A stretch of DNA of 51,307 nt from Bacteroidota bacterium (GCA_947460615.1 CANHHG010000009.1:1-51307); one strand, 5' to 3'; counted from the stretch's first letter, positions 1 to 9,008 are shown. Notes: a model not told the origin generated them from the letters alone. A program made the numbers and translations.

Positions 1-101
1 CGAGCAAGGACTTTTCTTCCATTAGCAGAAGCCATTCTGTCCATAAATCCGTGCTTATTTCTTCTCTTTCTTTTCGATGGTTGAAACGTTCTTTTGCTCA
101 T
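1..101 (-). CDS. rpmH: 50S ribosomal protein L34, 3' end outside window
   Basis: This is the N-terminal 33 codons of ribosomal protein L34, a small basic protein of the large ribosomal subunit that binds 23S rRNA. The translation begins [19 protein letters not shown] and continues with [14 protein letters not shown], which matches the family almost residue for residue. The ATG is at 101-99 and the gene runs off the left edge, so only the last third or so is missing. A flavobacterial promoter sits 75-100 nt upstream (TATATTTG at 182-175, TTG at 204-202). It is divergent from the TPR gene at 269. Confidence 0.97.
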   Translation of the reverse strand, partial: MSKRTFQPSKRKRRNKHGFMDRMASANGRKVLA

Positions 102-174
102 TGTTTGTTATCTTTAAAATCTTGTATTAAAATATCTATGCTGGTTTTGTAATATCTATTTCTAAAACCGAGTG

Positions 175-204
175 CAAATATACAAAGAGTTTTATTCTTT
201 GCAA
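175..204 (-). promoter_or_regulatory. rpmH promoter, Bacteroidetes type
   Basis: Read on the minus strand, TTG (204-202) is followed after 19 nt by TATATTTG (182-175). This fits the TTG / TAnnTTTG consensus of Flavobacterium sigma-A promoters exactly. It implies a leader of about 70 nt in front of rpmH. Confidence 0.7.
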
Positions 205-238
205 GTAGTTTTGTAAAAATATTTTAAATTCCTTTTAC

Positions 239-246
239 TATCTTTG
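239..246 (+). promoter_or_regulatory. -7 element for the TPR gene
   Basis: TATCTTTG matches TAnnTTTG and lies 22 nt before the ATG at 269. The nearest upstream TTG (211-213) is 25 nt away, longer than the usual 17-23 nt, so only the -7 box is firmly supported. Confidence 0.55.
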
Positions 247-268
247 CAAAAATAATTAATCAAATATT

Positions 269-784
269 ATGTTTCATAAAAACATCAAACTAATTTTAGC
301 GGCTCTTATTATAGGTAGCGGAATTTGGAGTTTTACAGACGGGGAAATTGGAAATGGTATTTTCTTCATATTCTTATCGTTGATTCCTATCTTTTTATAT
401 TTTAAAAACGAATTTATTTTATTGGCTTTTTTAAAATTAAGAAAGCAAGATTTTCCAGGTGCCCAAAAATGGTTGTCGCGTATTAAAAATCCAGAAACAG
501 CCCTAGTACTTAAGCAACAAGGGTATTATAATTACCTTCACGGAATTATGCTTTCACAAACTAATTTAATTCAAGCTGAAAAATATTTTAAGAAAGCGAT
601 TGAATTCGGATTGTCAATGGATATGGATTTAGCGGTTGCAAAATTAAATTTGGCTGGAGTTGCAATGACAAGAAGAAGGAAATTGGAAGCTACTAATTTA
701 TTAAACGAGGCTAAGAAATTAGACAAACAAAACATGCTTAAAGATCAAATTGTAATGATGAAAGAGCAAATGAAGAAAATGTAA
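269..784 (+). CDS. membrane-anchored tetratricopeptide-repeat protein
   Basis: The 171-residue protein has two hydrophobic segments at about residues 8-22 and 29-47 and then a helical, lysine-rich C-terminal part. Residues ~78-160 read as two to three degenerate TPR units (GYYNYLHGIMLSQ, AEKYFKKAIEFG, AKLNLAGVAMTRRRK), so it probably offers a protein-binding surface on the cytoplasmic side of the inner membrane. No catalytic motif is visible and I cannot assign a process. It is a single gene, divergent from rpmH and ended by a strong hairpin terminator at 802-833. The promoter box at 239-246 supports this ATG. Confidence 0.85.
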   Translation: MFHKNIKLILAALIIGSGIWSFTDGEIGNGIFFIFLSLIPIFLYFKNEFILLAFLKLRKQDFPGAQKWLSRIKNPETALVLKQQGYYNYLHGIMLSQTNLIQAEKYFKKAIEFGLSMDMDLAVAKLNLAGVAMTRRRKLEATNLLNEAKKLDKQNMLKDQIVMMKEQMKKM

Positions 785-801
785 TGATTTCAATTACAAA
801 T

Positions 802-833
802 AAAAAAGGCTGTCCATATCGACAGCCTTTTTT
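802..833 (+). terminator. bidirectional intrinsic terminator
   Basis: An AAGGCTGTC stem, CATATC loop and GACAGCCTT stem are flanked by an A-run and a T-run. The hairpin can therefore end both the TPR gene (plus strand) and the siderophore receptor gene (minus strand). Confidence 0.85.
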
Positions 834-897
834 AATTCAATAAAATTAATATCAATAAGGTAAAATTAAATCTCCAATTGTTGTTTTTCAACCAATT

Positions 898-3261
898 TTA
901 AAATTTATAATTAATCGTACTCATAATTTGTCGAGGTGCAATTGGGTTCATACTGTAATTTTCATGCACGGTATAATTGAGAACATTACCGATATTTGAT
1001 AACTTACAAAGTATTGAAATAGATTTCCATTTGTAACCTATTGATAAATCTAATGCTGTGTAGCCCTTAATAGGAATTCTTCTGTCTGGAATAGTCTGTC
1101 CATAAGTGTTGTTCCATCCACCTAACCGATCGCCTATATAATTTCCAACTATTCCAAGGCTAATTCCATTCAATTTCCCATAATTTATGGTGTAAAAAGC
1201 ACTAAAATTTGCAGTATTGTAAGGGGTTCTTGTTAATCGTTCTCCTTCTACAAAACTACCGAATGCTCCGTTTGATTTTGTAAATTTCATATCATTATAA
1301 CTATATCCAGCCAAAATAGTTAACCCCTCAATAGGGTTTGATGAAATGTCTATTTCTAATCCATTGCTGATAGTTTCTCCATTTAAGGTTTTAATATTAC
1401 TATTAGTGTTAAGAGTTCCATCTGAATTCAGCTCGGCGGTTTGGGGTTGATTATTATTTATAATGGTGTATAAAGTGATGTTAGTACTTAGTAATCCTTT
1501 AAAACAATCCTTTTTTAATCCAATTTCAAATTGGTCAATTATGGAAGGTTTTAGGGTTTCATTGTAAATGGTAACACCTGTGTTTGGGGTAAATGAATTG
1601 GAATAACTGGTGAAAATTGATGTGTGGTTAGTGGGTTGGTAAACTATGCCAATTTTAGGGGATAATGCACTGCTTATTCTTTTTTCATCTGTTGTAATGT
1701 TATTGGAAATTAAATTATTGTTTTCCGCTTGTGCTTCTTGCCATGACCAACGAATTCCAGCTAGTATTTTAATTTTTTCTTTAATTGAAATTAAATCTTG
1801 GAAATAAACTCCAAAGTTATTGGTTGTAGTTTGAACAATTCTTGTATTTGTAGCCTCAGGAATAAAGGAGTTTTGCGGATATAAGTTTAAATCATAGATA
1901 TTAATTGTATCGTAGATTAATGGATTGAACACATAAGTATAAGCGTCAGCAATTGAATTATCAACATCCAAACCGGTAAATAATTGGTGTTTTATTTTTT
2001 CAGTTTTATAAGTTCCTGAAAGATTTATTTGGTTTGAAATCAACTGTTCTTTGATTTTGTATTGACCTAGTGGTCTATTCCAATCACCGTTTTCTATTGG
2101 TTGAATTCGTTCTGTACCTTTCCAAGAACGCTCAAAATTTTGAAATGCAGTATTGATATTAAGCTTCCAATTGGTATTAATTTGGTGTTTAAACTGGCTT
2201 GAAAAACTAGATTGATAGGTTTGCCCATTAGACCAAGTGGCACCTAAATAAGTATTACGAGGTACATCGGCAATAATTTTTCCAATAGATCCAGTACCAA
2301 AATCAGGAGTCCAATTGTCTTTTAAATAATCACCTTGTAATATAAATTCAGATTGGCCATTTTTAAGTAATAGAGATGGATTAATATAAAAGCGCTCTCG
2401 GTTTACCAGGTCTCTAAAACTATTTGCTTTTTCATAAGTTGAAATCATCCTGTAAGCTAATTTTTTTGAAAAAGGACCGTATAAATCTATAGTTGGTTTA
2501 TTGAATGAATAACTACCCATTTGATACGATATTTGTCCACCATTTTTAAATTGTGGTTTTTTGGTCACCATATTTACAATTCCACCAGGTGTAACATTTC
2601 CAAATAATAGTGCTGATCCTCCTTTTAAGACTTCTACTTTTTCTAAAGTTGCCACTTCAGGCATTGAACCAGAGTTGGTTCGAAAACCGTTTTTAAATAG
2701 ATTATTCGAAGTCATGTCATAGCCTCTAGACCAAGAGGATTCTTGAGCTCCTCCGCGAGAGGATCCGATATATACCCCATTAACATTATTTAAAACGTCA
2801 CTTAATCTAATTGTTTGTTGTTGTAATAAAGTAGAATTCCCAACTATTTGTATACTTTGGGGTAAATCGAACGGTTTGATTTCTAATCCGGAGAGAATGG
2901 TTTCCTTTTTTTTGTTCGGGCTTTCTTTTATTTTAATAATTATTTCGTTCAATTCATTAATTTCCTCACTTAGAGTAAATTTAACAATGCAGGTTTCGTT
3001 CTCTTTGACAACTATTTCTTTTGCTTGTTTTTTAATTTTTGCTCCTTCTAAAACCAAAGTGTGAATTCCTACAGGAAAATTAGAGATATAAAACTCTCCT
3101 TTTTCATCAGTTTTTATAGAAATTCCATTTTTCTCTTGTTTGATTAATAAATTAGAAACAGGAAAACCATCGGTGGATTCAATTTTTCCTTTTACAATAC
3201 CGGTATTTTGTCCATAAAGATTTATTAAGTTAAATAGTAGTAAAAAGAGTAATTGCTTCAT
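898..3261 (-). CDS. TonB-dependent siderophore receptor (FhuA/FpvA type)
   Basis: A 787-residue outer-membrane receptor that should import ferric siderophore using TonB/ExbBD energy. The order is: signal peptide MKQLLFLLLFNLINLYGQ; a carboxypeptidase-regulatory-like beta sandwich (about 20-95), common in Bacteroidetes receptors; a plug domain (~120-235) with QSIQIVGNSTLLQQQ, LKGGSALLFGNVTPGG and VNMVTKKP; and a 22-strand barrel to the C-terminus, which ends in the aromatic residue of TINYKF. The VTPGGIVNMVTKKP block is typical of the siderophore branch rather than the SusC branch. No siderophore biosynthesis or ferric reductase gene is adjacent, so the substrate is unknown. A promoter matching the flavobacterial consensus is directly upstream; I did not recognise a convincing Fur box. 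Confidence 0.92.
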   Translation of the reverse strand: MKQLLFLLLFNLINLYGQNTGIVKGKIESTDGFPVSNLLIKQEKNGISIKTDEKGEFYISNFPVGIHTLVLEGAKIKKQAKEIVVKENETCIVKFTLSEEINELNEIIIKIKESPNKKKETILSGLEIKPFDLPQSIQIVGNSTLLQQQTIRLSDVLNNVNGVYIGSSRGGAQESSWSRGYDMTSNNLFKNGFRTNSGSMPEVATLEKVEVLKGGSALLFGNVTPGGIVNMVTKKPQFKNGGQISYQMGSYSFNKPTIDLYGPFSKKLAYRMISTYEKANSFRDLVNRERFYINPSLLLKNGQSEFILQGDYLKDNWTPDFGTGSIGKIIADVPRNTYLGATWSNGQTYQSSFSSQFKHQINTNWKLNINTAFQNFERSWKGTERIQPIENGDWNRPLGQYKIKEQLISNQINLSGTYKTEKIKHQLFTGLDVDNSIADAYTYVFNPLIYDTINIYDLNLYPQNSFIPEATNTRIVQTTTNNFGVYFQDLISIKEKIKILAGIRWSWQEAQAENNNLISNNITTDEKRISSALSPKIGIVYQPTNHTSIFTSYSNSFTPNTGVTIYNETLKPSIIDQFEIGLKKDCFKGLLSTNITLYTIINNNQPQTAELNSDGTLNTNSNIKTLNGETISNGLEIDISSNPIEGLTILAGYSYNDMKFTKSNGAFGSFVEGERLTRTPYNTANFSAFYTINYGKLNGISLGIVGNYIGDRLGGWNNTYGQTIPDRRIPIKGYTALDLSIGYKWKSISILCKLSNIGNVLNYTVHENYSMNPIAPRQIMSTINYKF

Positions 3262-3290
3262 GTTTATTTAGACTGATTAAAAATAAAACG

Positions 3291-3320
3291 CAAATGTAGT
3301 TACTGAGATTTATATTTCAA
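3291..3320 (-). promoter_or_regulatory. promoter of the siderophore receptor gene
   Basis: On the minus strand TTG (3320-3318), a 19-nt spacer and TACATTTG (3298-3291) fit the Flavobacterium consensus. The ATG follows 30 nt later at 3261. Confidence 0.7.
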
Positions 3321-3427
3321 AAGTTATTTAGAATAATTATTAATAATAATTATTATTCACTTGATAATCTGAAAATTACGGTTTAAAATTTTTGTAAAAT
3401 TTATATATTTTGAAACTCAAAAGTCTT

Positions 3428-3493
3428 AGCCCTGATGGAAGTGGGATCCCGCGCTTTTTAGCGTGGATATAGCGTACAGCAGGAAATAGCTCC
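3428..3493 (+). repeat. flavobacterial structured intergenic repeat, copy A
   Basis: This 66-nt element begins AGCCCTGATGGAAG and ends GGAAATAGCTCC followed by an A-run. It folds as AGC (3428-3430) with GCT (3489-3491), CCTG (3431-3434) with CAGG (3480-3483), and an inner hairpin CCGCGCT (3449-3455), TTTT, AGCGTGG (3460-3466). It shares ends, loop and length with the elements at 22224-22291 and 15652-15720. It lies in the 309-nt gap between the divergent siderophore receptor and prfA, upstream of the prfA -7 box, so it is not in the inferred prfA leader. From memory such elements are frequent in Flavobacterium genomes; the Rfam flavo-1 RNA motif is a possible match that I cannot verify. Confidence 0.75.
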
Positions 3494-3537
3494 AAAAAAT
3501 CATCAATTGAAAACTTTATATTATCAACTATTTTTTG

Positions 3538-3545
3538 TAAATTTG
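3538..3545 (+). promoter_or_regulatory. -7 element of prfA
   Basis: TAAATTTG is a perfect TAnnTTTG box and lies 25 nt before the prfA ATG. The upstream TTG at 3507-3509 is 28 nt away, so the -33 part is uncertain. Confidence 0.55.
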
Positions 3546-3570
3546 CGCACTTAAATAAGGAAAAAACAAA

Positions 3571-4647
3571 ATGTTAGACAGACTTCAAATAGTAAAACAA
3601 CGTTTCGATGAGATATCGGATTTGATTATTCAACCCGATGTAATTAGCGATCAAAAGCGTTATGTGCAATTGAATCAGGAATATAAAAGTTTGAAAGCGC
3701 TGGCCGATAAACGCAATGAATACATTGTAGTTTTGGGTAATATTGATGAAGCAAACGAGATTATTTCCGACGGAAGTGACGCCGATATGACTGAAATGGC
3801 GAAAATGCAATTGGAGGAAGCGAAAGAGAGATTACCAATTTTGGAAGATGAAATAAAATTTTTATTAATTCCAAAAGATGCCGAAGACGCTAAAAACGTG
3901 ATGGTGGAGATTAGAGCAGGAACCGGTGGTGACGAAGCGAGTATATTTGCCGGCGATTTATTCAGAATGTACACTAAATATTGTGAAAATAGAGGTTGGA
4001 GAACTTCTGTAGTAGATATTAACGAAGGAACTTCTGGCGGATTTAAAGAGGTTATTTTTGAGGTTACAGGTGAAGATGTTTACGGTACGTTAAAATTTGA
4101 GGCTGGAGTTCACCGGGTTCAGCGAGTGCCACAAACAGAAACCCAAGGTCGTGTGCATACTTCTGCAGCAACGGTTATGGTGCTTCCAGAAGCAGAGGAA
4201 TTTGATGTTCAAATTGATATGAATGATGTTCGAGTTGATTTCTTTTGTTCGTCAGGTCCTGGAGGACAATCAGTAAATACTACCAAGTCAGCAGTTCGTT
4301 TAACACACGTTCCAACTGGTTTAGTGGCACAATGTCAGGATCAAAAATCACAACATAAGAATAAAGACAAAGCGATGGACGTATTACGTTCAAGATTATA
4401 CGAGCAAGAATTGGCTAAAAAACAAGCGGAAGACGCTACAAAACGTTCGTCTCAAGTAAGCTCTGGTGACCGTTCGGCAAAAATTAGAACCTATAATTAT
4501 TCTCAGGGTCGTGTTACTGATCATAGAGTAGGTCTAACTTTATACGATTTAGGAAATATAATGAATGGCGACATTCAAAAAATTGTTGATGAATTACAAT
4601 TAGTCAACAACATGGAGAAATTAAAAGAAGCCAGTGAAGTTTTTTAA
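3571..4647 (+). CDS. prfA: peptide chain release factor 1
   Basis: RF1 recognises UAA and UAG in the ribosomal A site and triggers peptide release. The protein is 358 residues, the usual length. Visible are the N-terminal helical domain, the stop-codon recognition loop [15 protein letters not shown], and the catalytic [16 protein letters not shown] with the universally conserved GGQ. The recognition tripeptide reads PQT where the E. coli protein has PAT; the outer Pro and Thr are kept and the RF2 tripeptide SPF is absent, so RF1 is the firm call. A terminator follows at 4686-4720, separating it from pyrF. Both genes are on the plus strand but probably transcribed separately. Confidence 0.97.
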   Translation: MLDRLQIVKQRFDEISDLIIQPDVISDQKRYVQLNQEYKSLKALADKRNEYIVVLGNIDEANEIISDGSDADMTEMAKMQLEEAKERLPILEDEIKFLLIPKDAEDAKNVMVEIRAGTGGDEASIFAGDLFRMYTKYCENRGWRTSVVDINEGTSGGFKEVIFEVTGEDVYGTLKFEAGVHRVQRVPQTETQGRVHTSAATVMVLPEAEEFDVQIDMNDVRVDFFCSSGPGGQSVNTTKSAVRLTHVPTGLVAQCQDQKSQHKNKDKAMDVLRSRLYEQELAKKQAEDATKRSSQVSSGDRSAKIRTYNYSQGRVTDHRVGLTLYDLGNIMNGDIQKIVDELQLVNNMEKLKEASEVF

Positions 4648-4685
4648 GAGAAAAAGGATAAGAGATTGATAGATAATAGAATAAT

Positions 4686-4720
4686 AAATGCCACACTGAA
4701 TTAAGTTTGGCATTTTTTTT
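4686..4720 (+). terminator. prfA terminator
   Basis: AAATGCCA and TGGCATTT form a stem around a loop of about 14 nt and are followed by a run of eight T. Confidence 0.75.
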
Positions 4721-4723
4721 AAA

Positions 4724-4762
4724 ACTTTGCGAACTTTGCGAAAAACTTTGCGAACTTTGCGG
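4724..4762 (+). repeat. tandem ACTTTGCG repeat upstream of pyrF
   Basis: Four copies of ACTTTGCG followed by A or G start at 4724, 4733, 4745 and 4754. They are arranged as a 21-nt unit repeated twice. The block ends 13 nt before the pyrF ATG, where its promoter and leader should be. TTTG recalls the end of the TAnnTTTG box, but none of the copies is preceded by a correctly spaced TA. Confidence 0.7.
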
Positions 4763-4775
4763 TTAAAATACAACA

Positions 4776-5588
4776 ATGACTACACAACAACTAATAGACC
4801 AAATTAAAATCAAAAAATCCTTTCTTTGTATTGGATTAGATGTTGATTTGAATAAAATACCATCTCATTTATTATCTTTAGAAGATCCTATTTTCGAGTT
4901 CAATAAAGCGATAATTGATGCGACTCATGATTTAACAGTTTCCTACAAACCCAATACTGCTTTTTACGAAGCGTATGGTATTAAAGGTTGGATTTCTTTG
5001 CAGAAAACGATCAACTATCTCAATGAAAAGTACCCTTCCATTTTTACAATTGCTGATGCAAAACGTGGAGATATTGGTAACACGTCTTCAATGTATGCCA
5101 AAGCTTTCTTTGAAGATTTGAATTTTGATAGCGTAACTGTTGCTCCTTACATGGGAAAAGATTCTGTGGAACCTTTCTTAGCATTTGAAGACAAGCACAC
5201 GATTATGTTGGCGCTGACTTCAAACGAAGGGGCGTATGATTTTCAAACTTTAAATGTAGACGGAAAAGAACTGTACAAACAAGTATTGGAAACATCTAAA
5301 AATTGGAAAAATTCCGAAAAGCTAATGTATGTTGTTGGAGCTACCAAAGCGGACTATTTTACTGAAATACGCAAAATTGTACCGGATAGTTTCTTGTTAG
5401 TTCCCGGTGTTGGAGCACAAGGAGGAAGTCTTAAGGAAGTATGTAAATACGGTATGAATTCTAATGTAGGTTTACTTATAAACTCATCGAGAGCAATAAT
5501 TTATGCTTCAAGCGGAGTTGATTTTGCAGAAAAGGCTAGGGAGGAAGCTCAAAAAATGCAGGTAGAAATGGCTGCAATTTTAAAATAG
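4776..5588 (+). CDS. pyrF: orotidine 5'-phosphate decarboxylase
   Basis: The enzyme converts OMP to UMP, the last step of de novo pyrimidine synthesis. At 270 residues it belongs to the longer class II OMP decarboxylases, not to the ~230-residue enterobacterial type. The catalytic segment [17 protein letters not shown] carries the conserved Lys and Asp charge network, and [12 protein letters not shown] near the N-terminus binds the substrate. VPGVGAQGG near the C-terminus forms the phosphate-binding loop. The gene is convergent with the GH16 gene, with only 4 nt between stop codons and no obvious terminator. Confidence 0.96.
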   Translation: MTTQQLIDQIKIKKSFLCIGLDVDLNKIPSHLLSLEDPIFEFNKAIIDATHDLTVSYKPNTAFYEAYGIKGWISLQKTINYLNEKYPSIFTIADAKRGDIGNTSSMYAKAFFEDLNFDSVTVAPYMGKDSVEPFLAFEDKHTIMLALTSNEGAYDFQTLNVDGKELYKQVLETSKNWKNSEKLMYVVGATKADYFTEIRKIVPDSFLLVPGVGAQGGSLKEVCKYGMNSNVGLLINSSRAIIYASSGVDFAEKAREEAQKMQVEMAAILK

Positions 5589-5592
5589 AGAG

Positions 5593-7194
5593 TTACTTCT
5601 TTACAAACTTGTAGCTTTGAATTCCAGCCTGAGAATTAACTTTTATAATATAAATTCCACTCTGATAATTAATTAAATTAATTGTTGTTTCTTCAGAATT
5701 CAATTTAAAAGTTTCTAATTCTTGTCCTAATAACGAACAAACAGATACGCTAGATCCTAAAAGATTTCCATTGGTTTTAAGTGTTATTAAATCAGAGGCA
5801 GGATTTGGATAAATCACCAAATTATTTTCTTTGGTTACATTATAATTATCTAGTGCAGTTTGCTGGTATACTCTTACGTAATCTACTTCCATTGTTGATT
5901 GAACAAATCCAGCAGTTACACTTGGTTCAATGGCTACATTTAATAATATATATTGCTCTGCGTTAAATGGCCAAGTATATTGGTTTTTAATAGCTGGATT
6001 ATAGGTTAAATGATTAATGCCATCAACGCTAAAAGTTATTTTTTGGGCATCCCATTCCACGGCGTAAACATGAAAACTAGTTGATACCCCAGCTATATTT
6101 TGAGCATTGGAAATATATTCACCGACTGATAAATTTCCATTAATAGGATGGTGAACCGCACTAGACACTACATTTTGATTGGTTCCCCAATGTTCCATAA
6201 TGTCAATTTCTCCACATGCTGGCCAATTTGTGCTTCCAAAAGTACTGGTCCAGTATCCTCCAGGTTCATTTATATTTTTTCCAAGCATCCAAATTGCTGG
6301 CCATGTACCAGCTCCAGTTGGGAGTTTAGCTCGAACTTCGACACGACCATATTTAAAAGCAAATTTTGAGTTTAATCGAGCCGAGGTGAACAGTTTCGTT
6401 TTTCCCTGATCGGTAAATGTTTCTCTTTTGGCCACAATACTTAGAACTCCATTACTAACACTTGAATTTACCATACGATTGGTATAATGTTGAAGTTCTC
6501 CATTATACCAGTTGTTTCCATTTGGAAGTTGTGTTTGTGGAAACCATTTTGTAGTATTTATCCCACCGTTAGCTTCGAATTCATCGCTCCAAACTAAAGT
6601 ATTGAAAACAGAGGCTGCACCAGAATAGTAAAAATCATCTATATAAGCGGTAACTTGAGAGGTGTTATTTTCTCCGTTAACCTGAATCAAAACTCTATTA
6701 AAATCGGATCTATTTATGGGGTTTTGAGAGGTTGGATCTAAATTAATGAAATTATCAGTAGCAAAATTAAAGGTTATGGTTTGCCATTGATTTAATGTTA
6801 TTGGTTTTATTATTTCACATTGTGTAGCCCAAGGGGAAGTAATGTTTCCATTTTGTAATTTTAGAGAAATTTGATTGTTTTGCGCACCTGTAATTCCGCT
6901 TGAAGGCACATATATTTTTAAAGTAAATACGCTACTCGTATTTAAATTATAATTAAATCCCGCATCAAAACGAACATTCGCATATTGTCCACCTGCATCT
7001 GTATATTTTAAAACTTTCGCTGATGTATTGATACCATTCTGAAAAGGGTTTGTAAAGGAATTATCCATTCCACAGTTATCCCCAAACCAAGTAGTGATGG
7101 TTGAATTTCCCTCAAAATTATCTTGTGATATTTGTGATTGTGATAATGAATTTATAGAAAATAAAATAGTAAGAACAAATGTAAAATTGCGCAT
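5593..7194 (-). CDS. T9SS-secreted GH16 beta-glucanase with N-terminal binding module
   Basis: A 533-residue enzyme predicted to cleave beta-1,3 or mixed-linked beta-glucan outside the cell. The order is: signal peptide (1-18); a beta-sandwich module (about 22-195) with GINTSAKV, FTLKIYVPS and YIDDFYY; a GH16 domain (about 200-445) with the catalytic GEIDIMEHWG, giving nucleophile E329, D331 and acid/base E334; and a type A T9SS sorting domain (about 455-533, IYPNPASD, GIYIIKV). The N-terminal module has the same motif order as modules in the proteins at 35972 and 46300, about 30-40 kb away, suggesting shared glycan specificity. Laminarin is the likeliest substrate by context; porphyran or agar activity is not excluded by the motif alone. 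A -7 box (TAGATTTG) lies 33-40 nt upstream. Confidence 0.93.
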   Translation of the reverse strand: MRNFTFVLTILFSINSLSQSQISQDNFEGNSTITTWFGDNCGMDNSFTNPFQNGINTSAKVLKYTDAGGQYANVRFDAGFNYNLNTSSVFTLKIYVPSSGITGAQNNQISLKLQNGNITSPWATQCEIIKPITLNQWQTITFNFATDNFINLDPTSQNPINRSDFNRVLIQVNGENNTSQVTAYIDDFYYSGAASVFNTLVWSDEFEANGGINTTKWFPQTQLPNGNNWYNGELQHYTNRMVNSSVSNGVLSIVAKRETFTDQGKTKLFTSARLNSKFAFKYGRVEVRAKLPTGAGTWPAIWMLGKNINEPGGYWTSTFGSTNWPACGEIDIMEHWGTNQNVVSSAVHHPINGNLSVGEYISNAQNIAGVSTSFHVYAVEWDAQKITFSVDGINHLTYNPAIKNQYTWPFNAEQYILLNVAIEPSVTAGFVQSTMEVDYVRVYQQTALDNYNVTKENNLVIYPNPASDLITLKTNGNLLGSSVSVCSLLGQELETFKLNSEETTINLINYQSGIYIIKVNSQAGIQSYKFVKK

Positions 7195-7226
7195 ATGTTA
7201 AAAAGTATGTTTATCTAAACTTCAAG

Positions 7227-7234
7227 CAAATCTA
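7227..7234 (-). promoter_or_regulatory. -7 element of the GH16 gene
   Basis: On the minus strand this reads TAGATTTG, a perfect TAnnTTTG, 33 nt before the ATG at 7194. No well-spaced TTG was seen. Confidence 0.5.
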
Positions 7235-7377
7235 CTAAATATTAATATTTATAGAATCATAAACGACCTATATATAAACTATACATTGCCTAATAACTTA
7301 AACGCTGTATGCTTTTAATAGTGTTTTTTTTATTAATTTGTTTCATAGAATTAATCTATATTTACAAAAAAAATCAA

Positions 7378-8160
7378 ATGATACATTTTACCGTTTATGA
7401 AAAAGAAAAAGACGCCCAATGGGTTACTTTTGTTCATGGAGCGGGAGGGAGTTCTTCCATTTGGTTCAAACAGATTCGAGATTTCCAAAAGCATTATAAC
7501 GTTTTATTGTTAGATTTAAGAGGACATGGAAACTCTAACCAGCAAATAAAAAAAGCGTTCAAACAAAAATATACTTTTACGGCATTAGCCAATGATATTT
7601 TAGAAGTTTTAGATCACCTTAAAATTCAGAAATCACATTTTGTAGGAATATCTTTAGGTACAATTCTTATTAGGCAACTCGCCGAAATGCACCCTGAGCG
7701 GGTACAAAGTATGATTCTAGGAGGCGCAATACTAAAAATGAATTTTAGATCTCAAATATTGATGAGATTGGGTAATATGTTTAAATATGTTTTGCCTTAT
7801 TTGGTTTTATATAAATTCTTTGCATTTGTAATCATGCCCAATAAAAATCACAAACAATCTCGTTTGTTGTTTATTAATGAAGCAAAGAAATTATACCAAA
7901 AAGAATTTATTAAATGGTTTAAATTGACCGCTGAAATCAACCCTATTTTGAAGTGGTTTCGACAAGAAGAATTAAGTATTCCAACACTTTATATTATGGG
8001 TGAAGAAGATTATATGTTTCTTCCGTCGGTTAGAAAAGTAGTTGAAAAGCATTTTAAATTCTCGCAATTATTTGTTGTTCAGCAATGCGGACATGTAGTT
8101 AATATTGAACAACCCCTTACTTTTAATTCTACAGTAATTTCATTTTTAAATAAATTATAA
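7378..8160 (+). CDS. alpha/beta hydrolase
   Basis: A 260-residue alpha/beta-hydrolase-fold protein. It shows the oxyanion-hole segment FVHGAGGSSSIW, the strand LLLDLRGHGNS, the nucleophile elbow GISLGT (S92), a late acidic strand MGEEDYMF and the catalytic His in CGHVVNIEQP. Together these make a complete Ser-Asp-His enzyme; the substrate is unknown. The frame is open from an ATG at 7309, which would add a hydrophobic stretch of 23 residues. I prefer 7378 because the family begins just before this strand and because a promoter-like TTG, 16 nt, TATATTTA lies between the two ATGs. The longer form, a membrane-anchored hydrolase, remains possible. A terminator follows directly. Confidence 0.85.
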   Translation: MIHFTVYEKEKDAQWVTFVHGAGGSSSIWFKQIRDFQKHYNVLLLDLRGHGNSNQQIKKAFKQKYTFTALANDILEVLDHLKIQKSHFVGISLGTILIRQLAEMHPERVQSMILGGAILKMNFRSQILMRLGNMFKYVLPYLVLYKFFAFVIMPNKNHKQSRLLFINEAKKLYQKEFIKWFKLTAEINPILKWFRQEELSIPTLYIMGEEDYMFLPSVRKVVEKHFKFSQLFVVQQCGHVVNIEQPLTFNSTVISFLNKL

Positions 8161-8163
8161 AAA

Positions 8164-8189
8164 AAACCACTCCCCGAAAGTAGTGGTTT
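8164..8189 (+). terminator. terminator of the alpha/beta hydrolase gene
   Basis: AAACCACT and AGTGGTTT form an 8-bp stem around about 10 nt right after the stop codon. The T-run is short, so strength is uncertain. Confidence 0.6.
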
Positions 8190-8282
8190 AATTCCCTAAT
8201 AACTTAATTTACTAATTTTAAACTACGTTGCAAATATCTAGATGATTCGCAATTTTCAAGTTAAAATATGGTTATCAATATG

Positions 8283-9008
8283 TTATTTATTTTTATCCTG
8301 CATTGAAAACACACTTTGTAATAAACTCGAAGTTCTCGATTTTATATTTATTCGAATGTCTTTTTCCTCAATTGCAATCATCGTAAATACCCCTTTCATA
8401 CTTTCTTTGGTGACATAATCCTTTAAATCTGGATTTACTTTATTTACCATCGGTATAGAATTGTATTTGGCTATTATTTGACTCCAAATTTTATCAGCAT
8501 TAACTTTGTTTAAAGAATTGGCTATTACAGGACTAAATTTTTCATATAATGCAGTAGAAGTAGAAGTTTCTAAATAAGTGGTTGCTGCCTTTTCATTTCC
8601 CATTAAAATGGTTTTAGCATCGGTAAAATTTATTTTTTTTACTGCATCAACAAATATTGGAGTTGCTTCTTTTACTGCATCTTCCGCAGCTCTATTTAAA
8701 ACCACTAACCCTTGATCGGCCAAATTTGACATACCTAAATTTCGTAATGTTTTATCTACTTTCTGTAATTCAGCAGGTAATACTATCTTCACTAAATCAT
8801 TTTTGTAAAATCCATCTTCCGCGGTCAATTTTGAAACTTGTTTTGTAATTCCATTGTTCAAAGCCTCTCTTAATCCGGCACTAATATCTGGCAATGTATT
8901 TTGTTTGGTTATTTTTGGAATTTTACTCTCCGCTAATTTTTTTAAATCTTTAAATTGTGCGAAACAGATCATTGGAACAAATAATAGGGAAATCAGAATT
9001 TTTTTCAT
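8283..9008 (-). CDS. DUF4197 family exported protein
   Basis: A 241-residue protein with signal peptide MKKILISLLFVPMICFAQ. The body matches the DUF4197 family: ISAGLREALNNGITKQV near the N-terminus, an alpha-helical middle (VLNRAAEDAVKEATPIF) and the end VFTMIAIEEKDIRINIKSR. Members are short secreted or periplasmic proteins of unknown function, common in Bacteroidetes and Proteobacteria. There is no lipobox. It stands alone, divergent from icmF across a 244-nt gap in which I could not identify a strong promoter. Confidence 0.88.
   Translation of the reverse strand: MKKILISLLFVPMICFAQFKDLKKLAESKIPKITKQNTLPDISAGLREALNNGITKQVSKLTAEDGFYKNDLVKIVLPAELQKVDKTLRNLGMSNLADQGLVVLNRAAEDAVKEATPIFVDAVKKINFTDAKTILMGNEKAATTYLETSTSTALYEKFSPVIANSLNKVNADKIWSQIIAKYNSIPMVNKVNPDLKDYVTKESMKGVFTMIAIEEKDIRINIKSRTSSLLQSVFSMQDKNK

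Noticed and set aside
898..3261. SusC-type glycan receptor call for the first TonB receptor
   Set aside because: No SusD gene follows, and the plug block VTPGGIVNMVTKKP and C-terminus fit the siderophore branch.
3335..3360. AATAATTATT-rich stretch upstream of the siderophore receptor as an operator
   Set aside because: It is not a true palindrome when checked against its reverse complement, and such words are frequent in this AT-rich DNA.
3574..3974. Antisense open frames of 78 and 99 codons inside prfA
   Set aside because: They are opposite a highly conserved gene and show no family features or promoter; they are frame shadows.
4724..4762. Short CRISPR-like array
   Set aside because: Units are only 8-9 nt with 0-4 nt between them, with no spacers and no cas genes nearby.
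6148..6409. Plus-strand open frames inside the GH16 gene
   Set aside because: Their composition is explained by the conserved GH16 frame on the other strand.
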